Shown here piece by piece: positions 23,777 to 32,411 of a stretch of 64,000 nt of DNA. How positions within the stretch are numbered: the first letter of the stretch is position 1; each line of letters starts with the position of its first letter. Location of the stretch: NCBI RefSeq assembly GCF_030814655.1, contig NZ_JAUSVK010000001.1, positions 3,243,501-3,307,500 of the forward strand, written 5' to 3'. This DNA is from Labrys monachus. GTDB lineage: Bacteria; Pseudomonadota; Alphaproteobacteria; Rhizobiales; Labraceae. The notes under the pieces were generated by a model. It saw only the letters and a list, made by a program, of their open reading frames with translations. It ran no database searches and was not told the origin of the DNA. The position numbers and the translations under genes are program-made.

Positions 23777-25129
23777 ATGGCCGCGATCGAAGCAGCGCGA
23801 GAGACGGTTGAGGGCAAGACCGCGCCGACGGTGTCCTATGTCTCGCTGGGCTGCCCGAAGGCGCTGGTCGATTCCGAGCGCATCCTTACGCAGCTGCGCG
23901 CCGAGGGATACGGCATCACGCGCAACCACAAGGGCGCCGACCTCGTCATCGTGAACACCTGCGGCTTCCTCGATTCGGCCAAGGCCGAGTCGCTCGGCGC
24001 CATCGGCGACGCCATGGCGGAGAACGGCAAGGTCATCGTCACCGGCTGCATGGGCGCCGAACCGGACCCGATCCTCGAACGCTTTCCCAATGTCTTCGCC
24101 GTCACCGGCCCGCAGCAATATGAGAGCGTGGTGGCCGCCGTGCACGAAGCCGCACCGCCCGCCCACGATCCCTATGTCGACCTGGTGCCGCCGCAGGGCC
24201 TCAAACTCACGCCGCGGCATTACGCCTATCTGAAAATCTCCGAGGGCTGCAACAATCGCTGCTCCTTCTGCATCATCCCCAAGCTGCGCGGCGATCTCGT
24301 CAGCCGGCCGGCGGCCGACGTCATGCGCGAGGCGGAACGGCTGGTGAAGGCCGGCGTCAAGGAACTCCTCGTCATCAGCCAGGATACCAGCGCCTATGGC
24401 GTCGACATCCGCTATGCCGAAAGCCCGTGGCAGGGCGCTCCGCTCAAGGCGCGGTTCTACGATCTGTCCAAGGCGCTGGGCGAGCTGGGTGTCTGGGTGC
24501 GCATGCACTATGTCTACCCCTACCCGCATGTCGACGACGTCATCCCTCTGATGGCGGAACGCAAGATCCTTCCCTATCTCGACATTCCCTTCCAGCACGC
24601 CTCGCCCACGGTGCTCAGGGCCATGCGCCGCCCGGGGAACCAGGACAAGGTGCTGGAACGCATCCGCCGCTGGCGCGAGATCTGCCCGGACATCACGCTG
24701 CGCTCGACCTTCATCGTCGGATTCCCCGGCGAGACCGATGCCGATTTCGAACTCCTGCTCGACTGGCTTCGCGAAGCCCAGCTCGATCGCGTCGGCTGCT
24801 TCGAATATGAGCCCGTCGCCGGCGCCACGGCCAACGACCTCGGCCTTGCCCCCGTGCCCGACGAGGTCAAGAAGCAGCGCCACCGCCGCTTCATGGAAAC
24901 CCAGCAGCAGATCTCGGTGCGCAAGCTGAAGAACAAGGTCGGCAAGCGCCTGTCCGTCATCATCGACGAGACCGGGCCGAGCGTCGCCAGGGGCCGGTCG
25001 ATGGCGGACGCGCCGGAGATCGACGGCTCGGTGTTCGTCGCCAGCCGGCGGCCGCTGCGGGTGGGCGATATCGTCACGGTCAGGATCGAGCGTTCCGACG
25101 CCTACGACCTGCACGGCGTGGCAGTCTGA
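23777..25129 (+). CDS. rimO: ribosomal protein S12 methylthiotransferase RimO
   Basis: The 450-residue enzyme methylthiolates Asp at the S12 decoding-centre position. The N-terminal UPF0004 domain has [13 protein letters not shown], the second cysteine in [14 protein letters not shown] and a third in VTGCMG, together binding the auxiliary 4Fe-4S cluster. The radical-SAM triad is [24 protein letters not shown] and a C-terminal TRAM domain ([15 protein letters not shown]) complete it. The LGCPKA...DSE form distinguishes RimO from MiaB. ATG 23777 follows a GAGGG element. It begins 240 bp after the toxin locus, in a stretch where I saw nothing else convincing. Confidence 0.95.
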   Translation: MAAIEAARETVEGKTAPTVSYVSLGCPKALVDSERILTQLRAEGYGITRNHKGADLVIVNTCGFLDSAKAESLGAIGDAMAENGKVIVTGCMGAEPDPILERFPNVFAVTGPQQYESVVAAVHEAAPPAHDPYVDLVPPQGLKLTPRHYAYLKISEGCNNRCSFCIIPKLRGDLVSRPAADVMREAERLVKAGVKELLVISQDTSAYGVDIRYAESPWQGAPLKARFYDLSKALGELGVWVRMHYVYPYPHVDDVIPLMAERKILPYLDIPFQHASPTVLRAMRRPGNQDKVLERIRRWREICPDITLRSTFIVGFPGETDADFELLLDWLREAQLDRVGCFEYEPVAGATANDLGLAPVPDEVKKQRHRRFMETQQQISVRKLKNKVGKRLSVIIDETGPSVARGRSMADAPEIDGSVFVASRRPLRVGDIVTVRIERSDAYDLHGVAV

Positions 25130-25153
25130 CCGGCCGGGAACGCCGGATGGACT

Positions 25154-26032
25154 TCAAGCGGCAGCGCGCTCGCTCGCGCTGGTGATCGCGCCGATACTGG
25201 CGGCGATCACGAGGCCGATGCCGGCCATCTGCAGCAGGCTGAGAGGCTGGCTCAGGATGAAGAAGCCCGCGAGGGCGCCGATGGCCGGTTCGGCGCTCAT
25301 CAGGATGCCGAAACTGTGCGACGGCAGCCGCCGCAGCGCCATCATCTCCAGCGCATAGGGGATCAGCGGCGTCAGCAAAGCGAGACCCGCCGTCTCCGCC
25401 ACGAAACGGATCGGCATGTGCAAGCCGGTTTCGGCGAGGCCGAAGGGCGTGGTGACGAGGGCCGCCGCGATGAAGGAGATCGCAAGCCCGTCCAACCCCT
25501 TGAAGGCCGCGCCGGTTCGCTTCGACAGCAGGATGTAGGAGCCCCATCCCACGCCGGCGGCCAGCGCGAAGCCCAGCCCGATGGGGTCGATGCTCCAGCC
25601 TTCGCGATCCCGGACCAGGCAGAGCACGCCGGCCAATGCGACCAGCGGCCAGACCAGGCGCCAGCTTCGCCCGAAACCGAAGGTGGCGACGCTGAGCGGT
25701 CCGAGAAACTCGATGGCGACCACGAGGCCGAGGGGAACGCGGACGATCGCCTCGTAGAACGTCACCGTCATCACGGCGATGGCGACGCCGAGCGCGAGGG
25801 CGCCGACGATCGCCCGGCGGCCATAGCGGCGCGGATCCGGCCGCACGAGGATGGCCAGGAGGAGCGCCGCCCAGGCGAGCCGCCCCCATGTGGTGGCGAG
25901 CGTGCCGAACATATCCATCGCCGGCTTGGCCAAGGCGGCGCCGAACTGCACCGAGACCATCGAGCCGGCGGCCATGAGGACGGCGATGCCGGCCTGCGAA
26001 CGCGGTCCGGCGGCACGCGCCCCATCGAACAT
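25154..26032 (-). CDS. EamA/RhtA-like amino-acid or metabolite exporter
   Basis: The 292-residue membrane protein has ten hydrophobic segments in two EamA repeats. Matches to the RhtA (threonine/homoserine exporter) branch are YEAIVRVPLGLVVAIEFLGPL, GWGSYILLSKRTG, LIPYALEMMALRRL and SFGILMSAEPAIGALAG. ATG 26032 gives a length nearly identical to RhtA (295); a GTG and ATG further upstream are possible. It is convergent with rimO and lies downstream of the allantoate amidohydrolase gene, 53 bp away, so it could be the last gene of the purine operon. Confidence 0.85.
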   Translation of the reverse strand: MFDGARAAGPRSQAGIAVLMAAGSMVSVQFGAALAKPAMDMFGTLATTWGRLAWAALLLAILVRPDPRRYGRRAIVGALALGVAIAVMTVTFYEAIVRVPLGLVVAIEFLGPLSVATFGFGRSWRLVWPLVALAGVLCLVRDREGWSIDPIGLGFALAAGVGWGSYILLSKRTGAAFKGLDGLAISFIAAALVTTPFGLAETGLHMPIRFVAETAGLALLTPLIPYALEMMALRRLPSHSFGILMSAEPAIGALAGFFILSQPLSLLQMAGIGLVIAASIGAITSASERAAA

Positions 26033-26084
26033 ATTCTTTTCCAAGACGTTTCCTCGCCCTCCGGCCTTGTACCAGAGGTTGGGT

Positions 26085-27353
26085 TCAGGCGGCGAGGAAC
26101 GACCGATCAAAGTTTTCGATGAATCCGATCAGCGCTGCGACGGCCCGCCCCATATCCTCGACCGAGGTGAACTCGGCCGGATTATGGCTGATGCCGCCGC
26201 GGCAGCGCACGAACAGCATGCCGATCGGGCAGAGGGCGCCGACCGCCTGTCCGTCATGCCCGGCGCCCGAAGGCAGGCGGATCGCCCGGCCGCCCTGCCC
26301 GGCGATGGCACCGGCAAAGCCCGCCTGCAGCGTGGGATCGCAGGGCTTGGCCGCCACCTCATGCGTCCTCTCCATCCAGGCCGTCACCCGGCGACGGTCG
26401 GCGATGGCGGCTATCTCGTCGCGCAGTCGGGCCAGCGCCTCGAGCCGCCGCGCATCCGTCTGCGAACGCAGGTCCACGGTGAACACCACCCTGGCCGGAA
26501 TGACATTGGTGGCTCCGGGCAGAACGCTCATCTTGCCCACGGTGCCGACCATGAAATCATCGGCGTTGCCCAAAGCGAGGCCTTCGAGCGCCAGCGCGAT
26601 CTCGGCACTGGCGGCGAGCGCGTCGCGGCGTAGCGCCATCGGCACGGTCCCGGCATGCCCGGCCTCGCCGATCACCGTCACCGTATGGCGCGACTGGCTG
26701 GCGATCGCGGTGACGACGCCCAGCGCCTCGCCGGCCTGCTCGAGAACCGGGCCCTGCTCGATATGCACCTCGACATAGGCAGCGGCTTCCTCCGGATCAT
26801 AGGCGGCCTCGCCGATGCGGGCGGGATCCTTGCCATAGCGCCGAAGGGCGTCGTCGAGGCGCACGCCGTCGACGGATTCGACGGCGAGGGCGGCGGAATC
26901 GAAATGCCCCGCCACGGCTTCGGAGCACAGCAGCGTCGCCGGGAAGCGCGAGCCCTCCTCGTCGCCGAAGGCGAGGACGTCGATGCCGAAAGGCATCCGC
27001 CCGTGGCGCCTGACGACCTCGCGCACCGCCAGGATGCCGGCGATGACGCCGAGGGTGCCGTCATAGGCGCCGGCATCGATGACGGTATCGATATGCGAGC
27101 CGATCAGCAGGCGTCTCGCGGCGTTCTGGCCGCCGCCGGCCGGATCGAGGCGGCCCCTGACGGTCCCGAGCGCATCCTCGGTGACGTCGAGCCCCGCTTC
27201 CGACATCCAGCGGCCGACGAGATCGGCGGCGTGCCGATGTTCCGGGGTGAGGTAGAGGCGGATGAGGCGCCCCTCCTCCGCGCTGATCTGCGCGAGGTCG
27301 CGGATCATGCGTTCGGCCTCGCGGCCGAGCGCCAGGAACGCGTCGTCAGCCAT
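26085..27353 (-). CDS. allantoate amidohydrolase (hydantoinase/carbamoylase family)
   Basis: The 422-residue M20-family amidohydrolase uses a binuclear metal site seen in GSHIDTVIDAG (His), AYDGTLGV (Asp), GDEEGSRFP (Glu), HIEQGP (His) and a C-terminal SHNPAEF (His). The PSGAGHDGQ motif near residue 350 is typical of allantoate and ureidoglycine amidohydrolases. Context in a urate-degradation operon favours allantoate as substrate over N-carbamoyl amino acids. The start overlaps the uraD stop by 8 bp, so they are coupled. It is the last catabolic gene of the purine locus. Confidence 0.88.
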   Translation of the reverse strand: MADDAFLALGREAERMIRDLAQISAEEGRLIRLYLTPEHRHAADLVGRWMSEAGLDVTEDALGTVRGRLDPAGGGQNAARRLLIGSHIDTVIDAGAYDGTLGVIAGILAVREVVRRHGRMPFGIDVLAFGDEEGSRFPATLLCSEAVAGHFDSAALAVESVDGVRLDDALRRYGKDPARIGEAAYDPEEAAAYVEVHIEQGPVLEQAGEALGVVTAIASQSRHTVTVIGEAGHAGTVPMALRRDALAASAEIALALEGLALGNADDFMVGTVGKMSVLPGATNVIPARVVFTVDLRSQTDARRLEALARLRDEIAAIADRRRVTAWMERTHEVAAKPCDPTLQAGFAGAIAGQGGRAIRLPSGAGHDGQAVGALCPIGMLFVRCRGGISHNPAEFTSVEDMGRAVAALIGFIENFDRSFLAA

Positions 27354-27840
27354 CGATGCGATCCTCGAGCCGGAAGCGGATGATGCGCATGACCTGGGCC
27401 AAGGCGGTGAGGAACTCCTCCTCCCGGCCGCCGTCGATGCGGGCGGCGAAGGTGTCGAGGATCTGGTGCTTCGATGCGCCCTTGACGGCGAGGATGAAGG
27501 GAAAGCGGAATTTCGCGCGATAATGCCGGTTGAGGGTGGTGAAGCGGGCGAGCTCATCCGCCGACAGGCTGTCGAGGCCGGCGCCCGCTTGTTCGTCCCG
27601 CGAGGCGGGAGCGAGCATGGCCCGGCCTGCGAGATCCGGGTGGGCGCGGATCAACGCCTCCTGGTCCGCCCGGGATGCGTTCGACACCGCCGCCTGGAAG
27701 GCGTCCACCATCGCGGCGCGGCTGTCATAGGGGCGCGAGAGCGCCGCGCCCGCCGCAACCCAGGGCGTGTCCTCGGCGATATCGCCGAACGCCTCCACGA
27801 AAGCGGTGGGATCGAGGGAATTGACTTGGTCGAGGGTCAT
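27346..27840 (-). CDS. uraD: OHCU decarboxylase (2-oxo-4-hydroxy-4-carboxy-5-ureidoimidazoline decarboxylase)
   Basis: The 164-residue enzyme makes (S)-allantoin from OHCU, the product of hydroxyisourate hydrolase. Diagnostic elements are AFVEAFGDIAEDTPW, the catalytic His in IRAHPDLAGR, the NRHYRAKFRFPFILAVKG motif and the terminal RIIRFRLEDRI. The length matches stand-alone bacterial UraD. The start overlaps the puuD stop by 4 bp (ATGA) and the end overlaps allC. The matching uraH lies at the other end of the locus (38820). Confidence 0.95.
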   Translation of the reverse strand: MTLDQVNSLDPTAFVEAFGDIAEDTPWVAAGAALSRPYDSRAAMVDAFQAAVSNASRADQEALIRAHPDLAGRAMLAPASRDEQAGAGLDSLSADELARFTTLNRHYRAKFRFPFILAVKGASKHQILDTFAARIDGGREEEFLTALAQVMRIIRFRLEDRIDG

Positions 27841-29021
27841 TTATGGGCATCGATCCAGGCGCCGAGTTCGGCGCGCTCGAGATCCGTTATATGGGTGGTG
27901 TTGCCGAGCGGCATCGCCCGCCCGATCACCGCGAATTGCTTGATCTGGTCGCCATGCTGCCGGATGCCGTCCAGAGTCGTCAAGACGACACCCTTGGGCG
28001 GCGCGGCAAAGGCGCTGTTGGTCGGCTTGGCCGAATGGCAGGCGATGCAATGGGTGCCGGTGATCGCCAGGACGCGGTCGTCGCTCACCGGCCCGCCCAC
28101 CATGGCAGGCGCCTCGCGCGGCAGGCTGACGAAGATCGCCGCAAGCAGCGCGACCGCCGCCACGGGCAATGCCCATGCATGCTTCTCGAACGGGTCTCCC
28201 GCGTCGCCGCGATTGATGAAATGCCGCACCAGCGCGCCGATCACCAGCACGAGGGCCACCACGATCCAGGCCTGCCCGCTGCCGGTCAGGAAAGGATAAT
28301 GGTTCGAGATCATCATCAGCAGCACCGGCAGCGTCAGATAGTTGTTGTGCAGCGAGCGCTGCTTGCCGATACGGCCGAATTCGCCGTCCGGCACCTCGCC
28401 GCGCATCAGCTGGCCGACCATGACGCTCTGGTTGGGGATGATAACCATGAAAACGTTGGCCGCCATGATCGTGCCCATGAACGCACCGACATGGATCAGC
28501 GCACCGCGGCCCGAGAAGATGTGGGTGAAGAGATAGGCCGCGCCGACCACGAGCGCGAACACGCAGGCGACGAGCAGGCCGGGACTGCGCCCGATCCTCG
28601 ACCGGCACAGGCCGTCATAGACGATCCAGCCGCCGGCGAGCGTGAGGAGGGAGATCGCGATGGCGCCCGATTGGCTGAGCGGCATCACCGAGGCGTCGAT
28701 CAGATAGGCGTCGGCGTTCCAGTAATATTGCACGGCGAGCAGGAACATGCCGCTCATCCAGGTGAGATAGGCCTCCCACTTGAACCAGTGCAGGTCGCCG
28801 GGCAGCGTGGCCGGGGCGACGAGATATTTCTCGACATGGTAGAAGCCGCCGCCATGCACCATCCACGACGTGCCGTAGACGCCCTGGTTCATGCGCTCGC
28901 GCTTGCGGAACGAAAAATCGAGCCAGACGAAGTGGAAGCTCGCGCCGATCCAGGCGATGCCGAGGGTCATGTGCCCCCAGCGCAGCAGCAGGTTGAACCA
29001 ATCGATGAAGAAACCGGCCAT
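27837..29021 (-). CDS. puuD: membrane-bound urate oxidase (urate hydroxylase PuuD) with cytochrome c domain
   Basis: The 394-residue protein has an N-terminal DUF989-type membrane domain of about eight helices (LLLRWGHMTLGIAWIGASFHF, WMVHGGGFYHVEKY, FKWEAYLTWMSG). A C-terminal c-type cytochrome domain contains CIACH near residue 315 and an axial Met in AMPLGN. PuuD oxidises urate to 5-hydroxyisourate at the inner membrane and passes electrons to the respiratory chain rather than to oxygen as soluble uricase does. ATG 29021 gives the expected N-terminus. It is coupled to uraD by a 4-bp overlap. Confidence 0.93.
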   Translation of the reverse strand: MAGFFIDWFNLLLRWGHMTLGIAWIGASFHFVWLDFSFRKRERMNQGVYGTSWMVHGGGFYHVEKYLVAPATLPGDLHWFKWEAYLTWMSGMFLLAVQYYWNADAYLIDASVMPLSQSGAIAISLLTLAGGWIVYDGLCRSRIGRSPGLLVACVFALVVGAAYLFTHIFSGRGALIHVGAFMGTIMAANVFMVIIPNQSVMVGQLMRGEVPDGEFGRIGKQRSLHNNYLTLPVLLMMISNHYPFLTGSGQAWIVVALVLVIGALVRHFINRGDAGDPFEKHAWALPVAAVALLAAIFVSLPREAPAMVGGPVSDDRVLAITGTHCIACHSAKPTNSAFAAPPKGVVLTTLDGIRQHGDQIKQFAVIGRAMPLGNTTHITDLERAELGAWIDAHK

Positions 29022-29104
29022 GTCGTCCGCTGAGCTTGAGGGTGGATCGAGAGCGCGCTTTCGGAGGGCCCCCGACCGGGTCGCCGATCGGAGAGCGGCA
29101 CGCC

Positions 29105-29136
29105 GGGACGACGCCCCCGGGCGGGGCCGTCGTCCC
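29105..29136 (-). terminator. strong hairpin downstream of the BMP binding-protein gene
   Basis: GGGACGAC (29105-29112) pairs with GTCGTCCC (29129-29136). GCCCC/GGGGC inside extends the stem to 13 bp with one bulged base. It lies 13 bp after the BMP stop on the minus strand and lacks a T-run, so it may be a transcript-stabilising or partial terminator between the transporter and puuD-uraD-allC genes. Confidence 0.5.
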
Positions 29137-29149
29137 TCGCGCGAACGCC

Positions 29150-30229
29150 TCAGTTCGGGAACTTGTCGTCGATGCCCTTCACATACCAGTTCATGCCGAG
29201 GATCTGGCCGGCATCGAGATGGTCGCCGCCCTTGCACTCCACGGTCTGCCCGTCCTGGTTGACGACCGGGCAGGAGAACGGGTTGATCTTGCCGGATTTG
29301 AGCCCGTCCTCAGTATCTTGGGCGAGCTTCTTCACGTCGTCCGGCATGTTGGTGAAATCAGCCATCTTCACCATGCCCTTGTCGAGGCCTTGCCAGGTAT
29401 CCGTCGACTTCCAGGTGCCGTCCAACACCGCCTTGGTGCGCTCGATGTAGTAGTCGCCCCAATTGTTGACGATGGCGGTGAGCTGGGCCTTCGGGCCGAA
29501 CTTGATCATGTCGGAATCCTGCCCGAAGGCATAGATCCCCTTCTCGGCAGCGGCCTGCATGGCGGCCGGGCTGTCGGTGTGCTGGGCGAGAATATCGGCG
29601 CCCTGGGCGATCAGCGCCTTGGCGGCGTCCGCTTCCTTGCCGGGGTCGTACCAGGTCGACACCCACACGATCTTGATCTTGAGGTCCGGACGGACCGACT
29701 GGGCGCCGCGCATGAAGGAATTGATGCCCGAGATCACCTCGGGAATCGGGAACGGCGCGACATAGCCGACGATGCCGGACTTCGACATCTTGGCGGCGAT
29801 CACGCCCTCGATGTAGCGCCCTTCGTAGAAGCGGGCGGCATAGGTCGAGACATTGTCGGCGCGCTTGAAGCCGGTGGCGTGCTCGAAATCGACATCCGGA
29901 TAGTTCTTCGCCGCCTTGATGGTCGGGTCCATATAGCCGAAGGAGGTGGTGAAGATCAGCTTGTTGCCGTCGGCCGCGAGGTTCTCGATGGCGCGCTGGG
30001 CATCCGGCCCCTCCGGCACGTTCTCGACATAGGTGGTGTCGACCTTGTCGCCGAGCGCCTTGACGACAGCCTGGCGGCCGACCTCGTGCTGATAGGTCCA
30101 GCCATAATCGCCGACCGGCCCGAGATAGATGAAGCCGACCTTGAGCTTGTCCTCGGCCAGGGCCGGAGCGGCCAGGACGGTCGCGGCCAGTCCGATGGCG
30201 CTCAAGGCGGCGAGAATTGTTCTTTTCAT
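29150..30229 (-). CDS. BMP family ABC transporter substrate-binding protein (purine/nucleoside)
   Basis: The 359-residue protein has a signal peptide (TILAALSAIGLAATVLAA, cleavage after ALA) and no lipobox Cys. The BMP/Med fold follows: KVGFIYLGPVGDYGWTYQHEVGR, IFTTSFGYMDPTIKAAK, EGVIAAKMSKSGIVGYV and ADILAQHTDSPA. This family binds purine nucleosides or bases for the NupOPQ/YufNOPQ-type importers. The location between the importer permease and urate oxidase genes supports a purine ligand such as xanthine, urate or a nucleoside. GAGGGG precedes ATG 30229 at about 8 bases. Confidence 0.92.
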   Translation of the reverse strand: MKRTILAALSAIGLAATVLAAPALAEDKLKVGFIYLGPVGDYGWTYQHEVGRQAVVKALGDKVDTTYVENVPEGPDAQRAIENLAADGNKLIFTTSFGYMDPTIKAAKNYPDVDFEHATGFKRADNVSTYAARFYEGRYIEGVIAAKMSKSGIVGYVAPFPIPEVISGINSFMRGAQSVRPDLKIKIVWVSTWYDPGKEADAAKALIAQGADILAQHTDSPAAMQAAAEKGIYAFGQDSDMIKFGPKAQLTAIVNNWGDYYIERTKAVLDGTWKSTDTWQGLDKGMVKMADFTNMPDDVKKLAQDTEDGLKSGKINPFSCPVVNQDGQTVECKGGDHLDAGQILGMNWYVKGIDDKFPN

Positions 30230-30302
30230 TTGCAGTACCCCTCGTCGTGAACCGTAAGATCCTGTCCGCCGGGCGACGGCCCGCACCCGGCGCGAAACCG
30301 AT

Positions 30303-31238
30303 TTAGCGATCCGGCACGAATGGCGTGCCGAGCGAGGCGGGCGCGGCGCCGCTCCTGTCCTTGCCGCTCGAAATCATCACCAGAACGATCACAGTGGCAA
30401 GATAGGGCAAGGCCGTCCAGAATTGAGGCGGCCACACCAGCCAGCGCGGCAAAGAGCCGCTGAGCGCCTGGATATGCAGGTTGCCGATCCAGATCGCGCC
30501 GAAGAAATAGGCGCCCAGCAGCAGCCGCCACGGCCGCCACGAGGCGAAGACCACCAGCGCCAGCGCGATCCAGCCGCGGCCCGCCGTCATGCCGGTGCCC
30601 CAGAAGGGCGTGTCCGCGAGCGACAGATAGGCGCCGGCGAGCCCCGCGCAGCCGCCGCCGAACAGCACCGCGCCGAAGCGGATCAGGCGCACGGGATAGC
30701 CGAGGGCATGGGCGGAGACATGGCTCTCCCCGACGGCCCGCAGGATCAGCCCGCCGCGGCTGCGATAGAGAAACCACCACACCGCCGCCACCAGCGCGAT
30801 CGACAGGTAGACCAGCGCATCCTGGCCGAAGAGAATCGGCCCGACCATCGGCAGGTCCGTCAGCCCGGGAATGTCGAGCGAGGGGATCTTCGACCGGTTG
30901 AGCCCGACGAAGCCGGTGCCGACGAGGTCCGACAGGCCGAGCCCGAGGATGGTCAGCGCCAGGCCGGAAGCGACCTGATTGGCGGCGAGGCCGAGCGTCA
31001 TGAAGGCGAAGAGCGAGGAAAACACCATGCCCGCCGCGATCGCCGCAATGAAGCCGAGCGTGGCGCTGTCGGTGACGTAGGCGGTGGCGAAACCGGTGAT
31101 CGTGCCCATGATCATCATGCCCTCGACGCCGAGATTGAGCACGCCGGAACGCTCCGCCACCAGTTCGCCGATGCCGGCCAGCACGAAGGGCGTCGACGAG
31201 GCGATGATGGTGAGGATGACGGCTTCGGTGAAATTCAT
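30303..31238 (-). CDS. nucleoside/purine ABC transporter permease (second permease)
   Basis: The 311-residue BPD_transp_2-type permease has about nine hydrophobic segments: [45 protein letters not shown] and [18 protein letters not shown]. The [14 protein letters not shown] phrase is diagnostic for the YufQ/NupQ class that partners BMP binding proteins. It forms the channel with the permease at 31341-32411. A 102-bp gap with a palindromic element separates the two, unusual within this tight operon. Confidence 0.92.
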   Translation of the reverse strand: MNFTEAVILTIIASSTPFVLAGIGELVAERSGVLNLGVEGMMIMGTITGFATAYVTDSATLGFIAAIAAGMVFSSLFAFMTLGLAANQVASGLALTILGLGLSDLVGTGFVGLNRSKIPSLDIPGLTDLPMVGPILFGQDALVYLSIALVAAVWWFLYRSRGGLILRAVGESHVSAHALGYPVRLIRFGAVLFGGGCAGLAGAYLSLADTPFWGTGMTAGRGWIALALVVFASWRPWRLLLGAYFFGAIWIGNLHIQALSGSLPRWLVWPPQFWTALPYLATVIVLVMISSGKDRSGAAPASLGTPFVPDR

Positions 31239-31295
31239 CTAGCGCGTTCCATCTTCGGATCGACTCAACGAGAATCGAAAAATGCTTTCAATACC

Positions 31296-31335
31296 AATGC
31301 GTTGAATTGGTGGTCCGCTCCGGCTTGAACGCATT
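31296..31335. repeat. palindromic element inside the purine-transporter operon
   Basis: AATGCGTT (31296-31303) is inverted as AACGCATT (31328-31335), and CCAAT/ATTGG forms a nested small repeat at 31294-31310. The element fills the only sizeable gap between the two permease genes and resembles mobile intergenic palindromes of Hyphomicrobiales, though no copies can be verified here. Confidence 0.4.
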
Positions 31336-31340
31336 TTGCT

Positions 31341-32411
31341 TTAGACCACTTTCGCTTCGGACCGGGTGACGCGCAGGCGATAGAGAATGAGCGTGTCGCA
31401 GGCCAGGACATAGAAGAGCAGCAGGCCCTGGATCACGCTGGTGATGCCGATCGGCACCTTCAGGGAGATCTGCGCCGCTTCGCCGCCGAGATAGGACAGG
31501 GCCAGCAGCAGGCCGGCAAGGAGGATGCCGACAGGATTGAGGCGGCCGAGAAAGGCAACGATGATGGCGGTGAAGCCGTAGCCCGAGGCAAAGGGAATCT
31601 GCAGCATGCCCATGGTGCCGTCCGCCACGCTGACGCCAGCGAGGCCCGCCAGGGCGCCCGAGACGGCGAAGACGACCAGCGTCGTGCGCTGCGGGGAGAA
31701 GCCCGCGAACAGGCCGGCGCGCGGCGCCTCGCCGAGCACCCTGATCTCGAAGCCCTTGAGGCTGCGCCACAGCAGGATGGCCGCGGCGATCACCACGAGC
31801 ACCGCGAAGATCGAATCCAGATGGATGGGGCTGCGGCGGAACAGCGTCGGCAGGGTGTTGTCGAAATTCGCGGTCAGCGGAAAGTTGAGCCCGGCGGGAT
31901 CGCGCCACGGCCCGCGCACGAAATAATCGATGATGCGCTCGGCGATGTAGACCAGCATGAGGCTGGTGAGGATTTCGTTGGTGTTGAAGCGCGTCTTGAG
32001 CAGGCCCGGGATGAGGCCCCACAGCGCCCCGCCGACCATGCCGCCCACCATGATCAAGGGCACGGCGTAGAAGGGCGTCTGTCCCTGGAAGAGCAGCGCG
32101 ATGCCGCCGCCGACCGTGGCGCCGATGATGTATTGCCCTTCCGCGCCGATATTCCAGTTGTTGGAGACGTAGCAGAGGGAGAGGCCCACCCCCATCAGCA
32201 CGAGCGGCGTCGCGCGGACGACCAGTTCCTGCGCCGTGCGCAGGCTGGTCAGCGGCTTGACGAAGTAGACATAGAGCGCATCGCCCGGCGCCTTGCCGTA
32301 CAGGCTGAAGATCACCGCGGCCGAGACCACCGTCAGCAGGATCGCGATCAGGGGCGACACGAGCGCCATCAGGCGCGAGCGCTCGGCGCGCTTTTCCAGC
32401 TCAATGCGCAT
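31341..32411 (-). CDS. nucleoside/purine ABC transporter permease (first permease)
   Basis: The 356-residue BPD_transp_2-type permease has about nine hydrophobic segments. ATPLVLMGVGLSLCYVSNNWNIGAEGQY is the hallmark of the YufP/NupP class, with NEILTSLMLVYIAERIIDYFV and FEIRVLGEAPRAGLFAGF further on. It pairs with the permease downstream. Its start overlaps the end of the ATPase gene by 11 bp, so the two are translationally coupled. Confidence 0.92.
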   Translation of the reverse strand: MRIELEKRAERSRLMALVSPLIAILLTVVSAAVIFSLYGKAPGDALYVYFVKPLTSLRTAQELVVRATPLVLMGVGLSLCYVSNNWNIGAEGQYIIGATVGGGIALLFQGQTPFYAVPLIMVGGMVGGALWGLIPGLLKTRFNTNEILTSLMLVYIAERIIDYFVRGPWRDPAGLNFPLTANFDNTLPTLFRRSPIHLDSIFAVLVVIAAAILLWRSLKGFEIRVLGEAPRAGLFAGFSPQRTTLVVFAVSGALAGLAGVSVADGTMGMLQIPFASGYGFTAIIVAFLGRLNPVGILLAGLLLALSYLGGEAAQISLKVPIGITSVIQGLLLFYVLACDTLILYRLRVTRSEAKVV

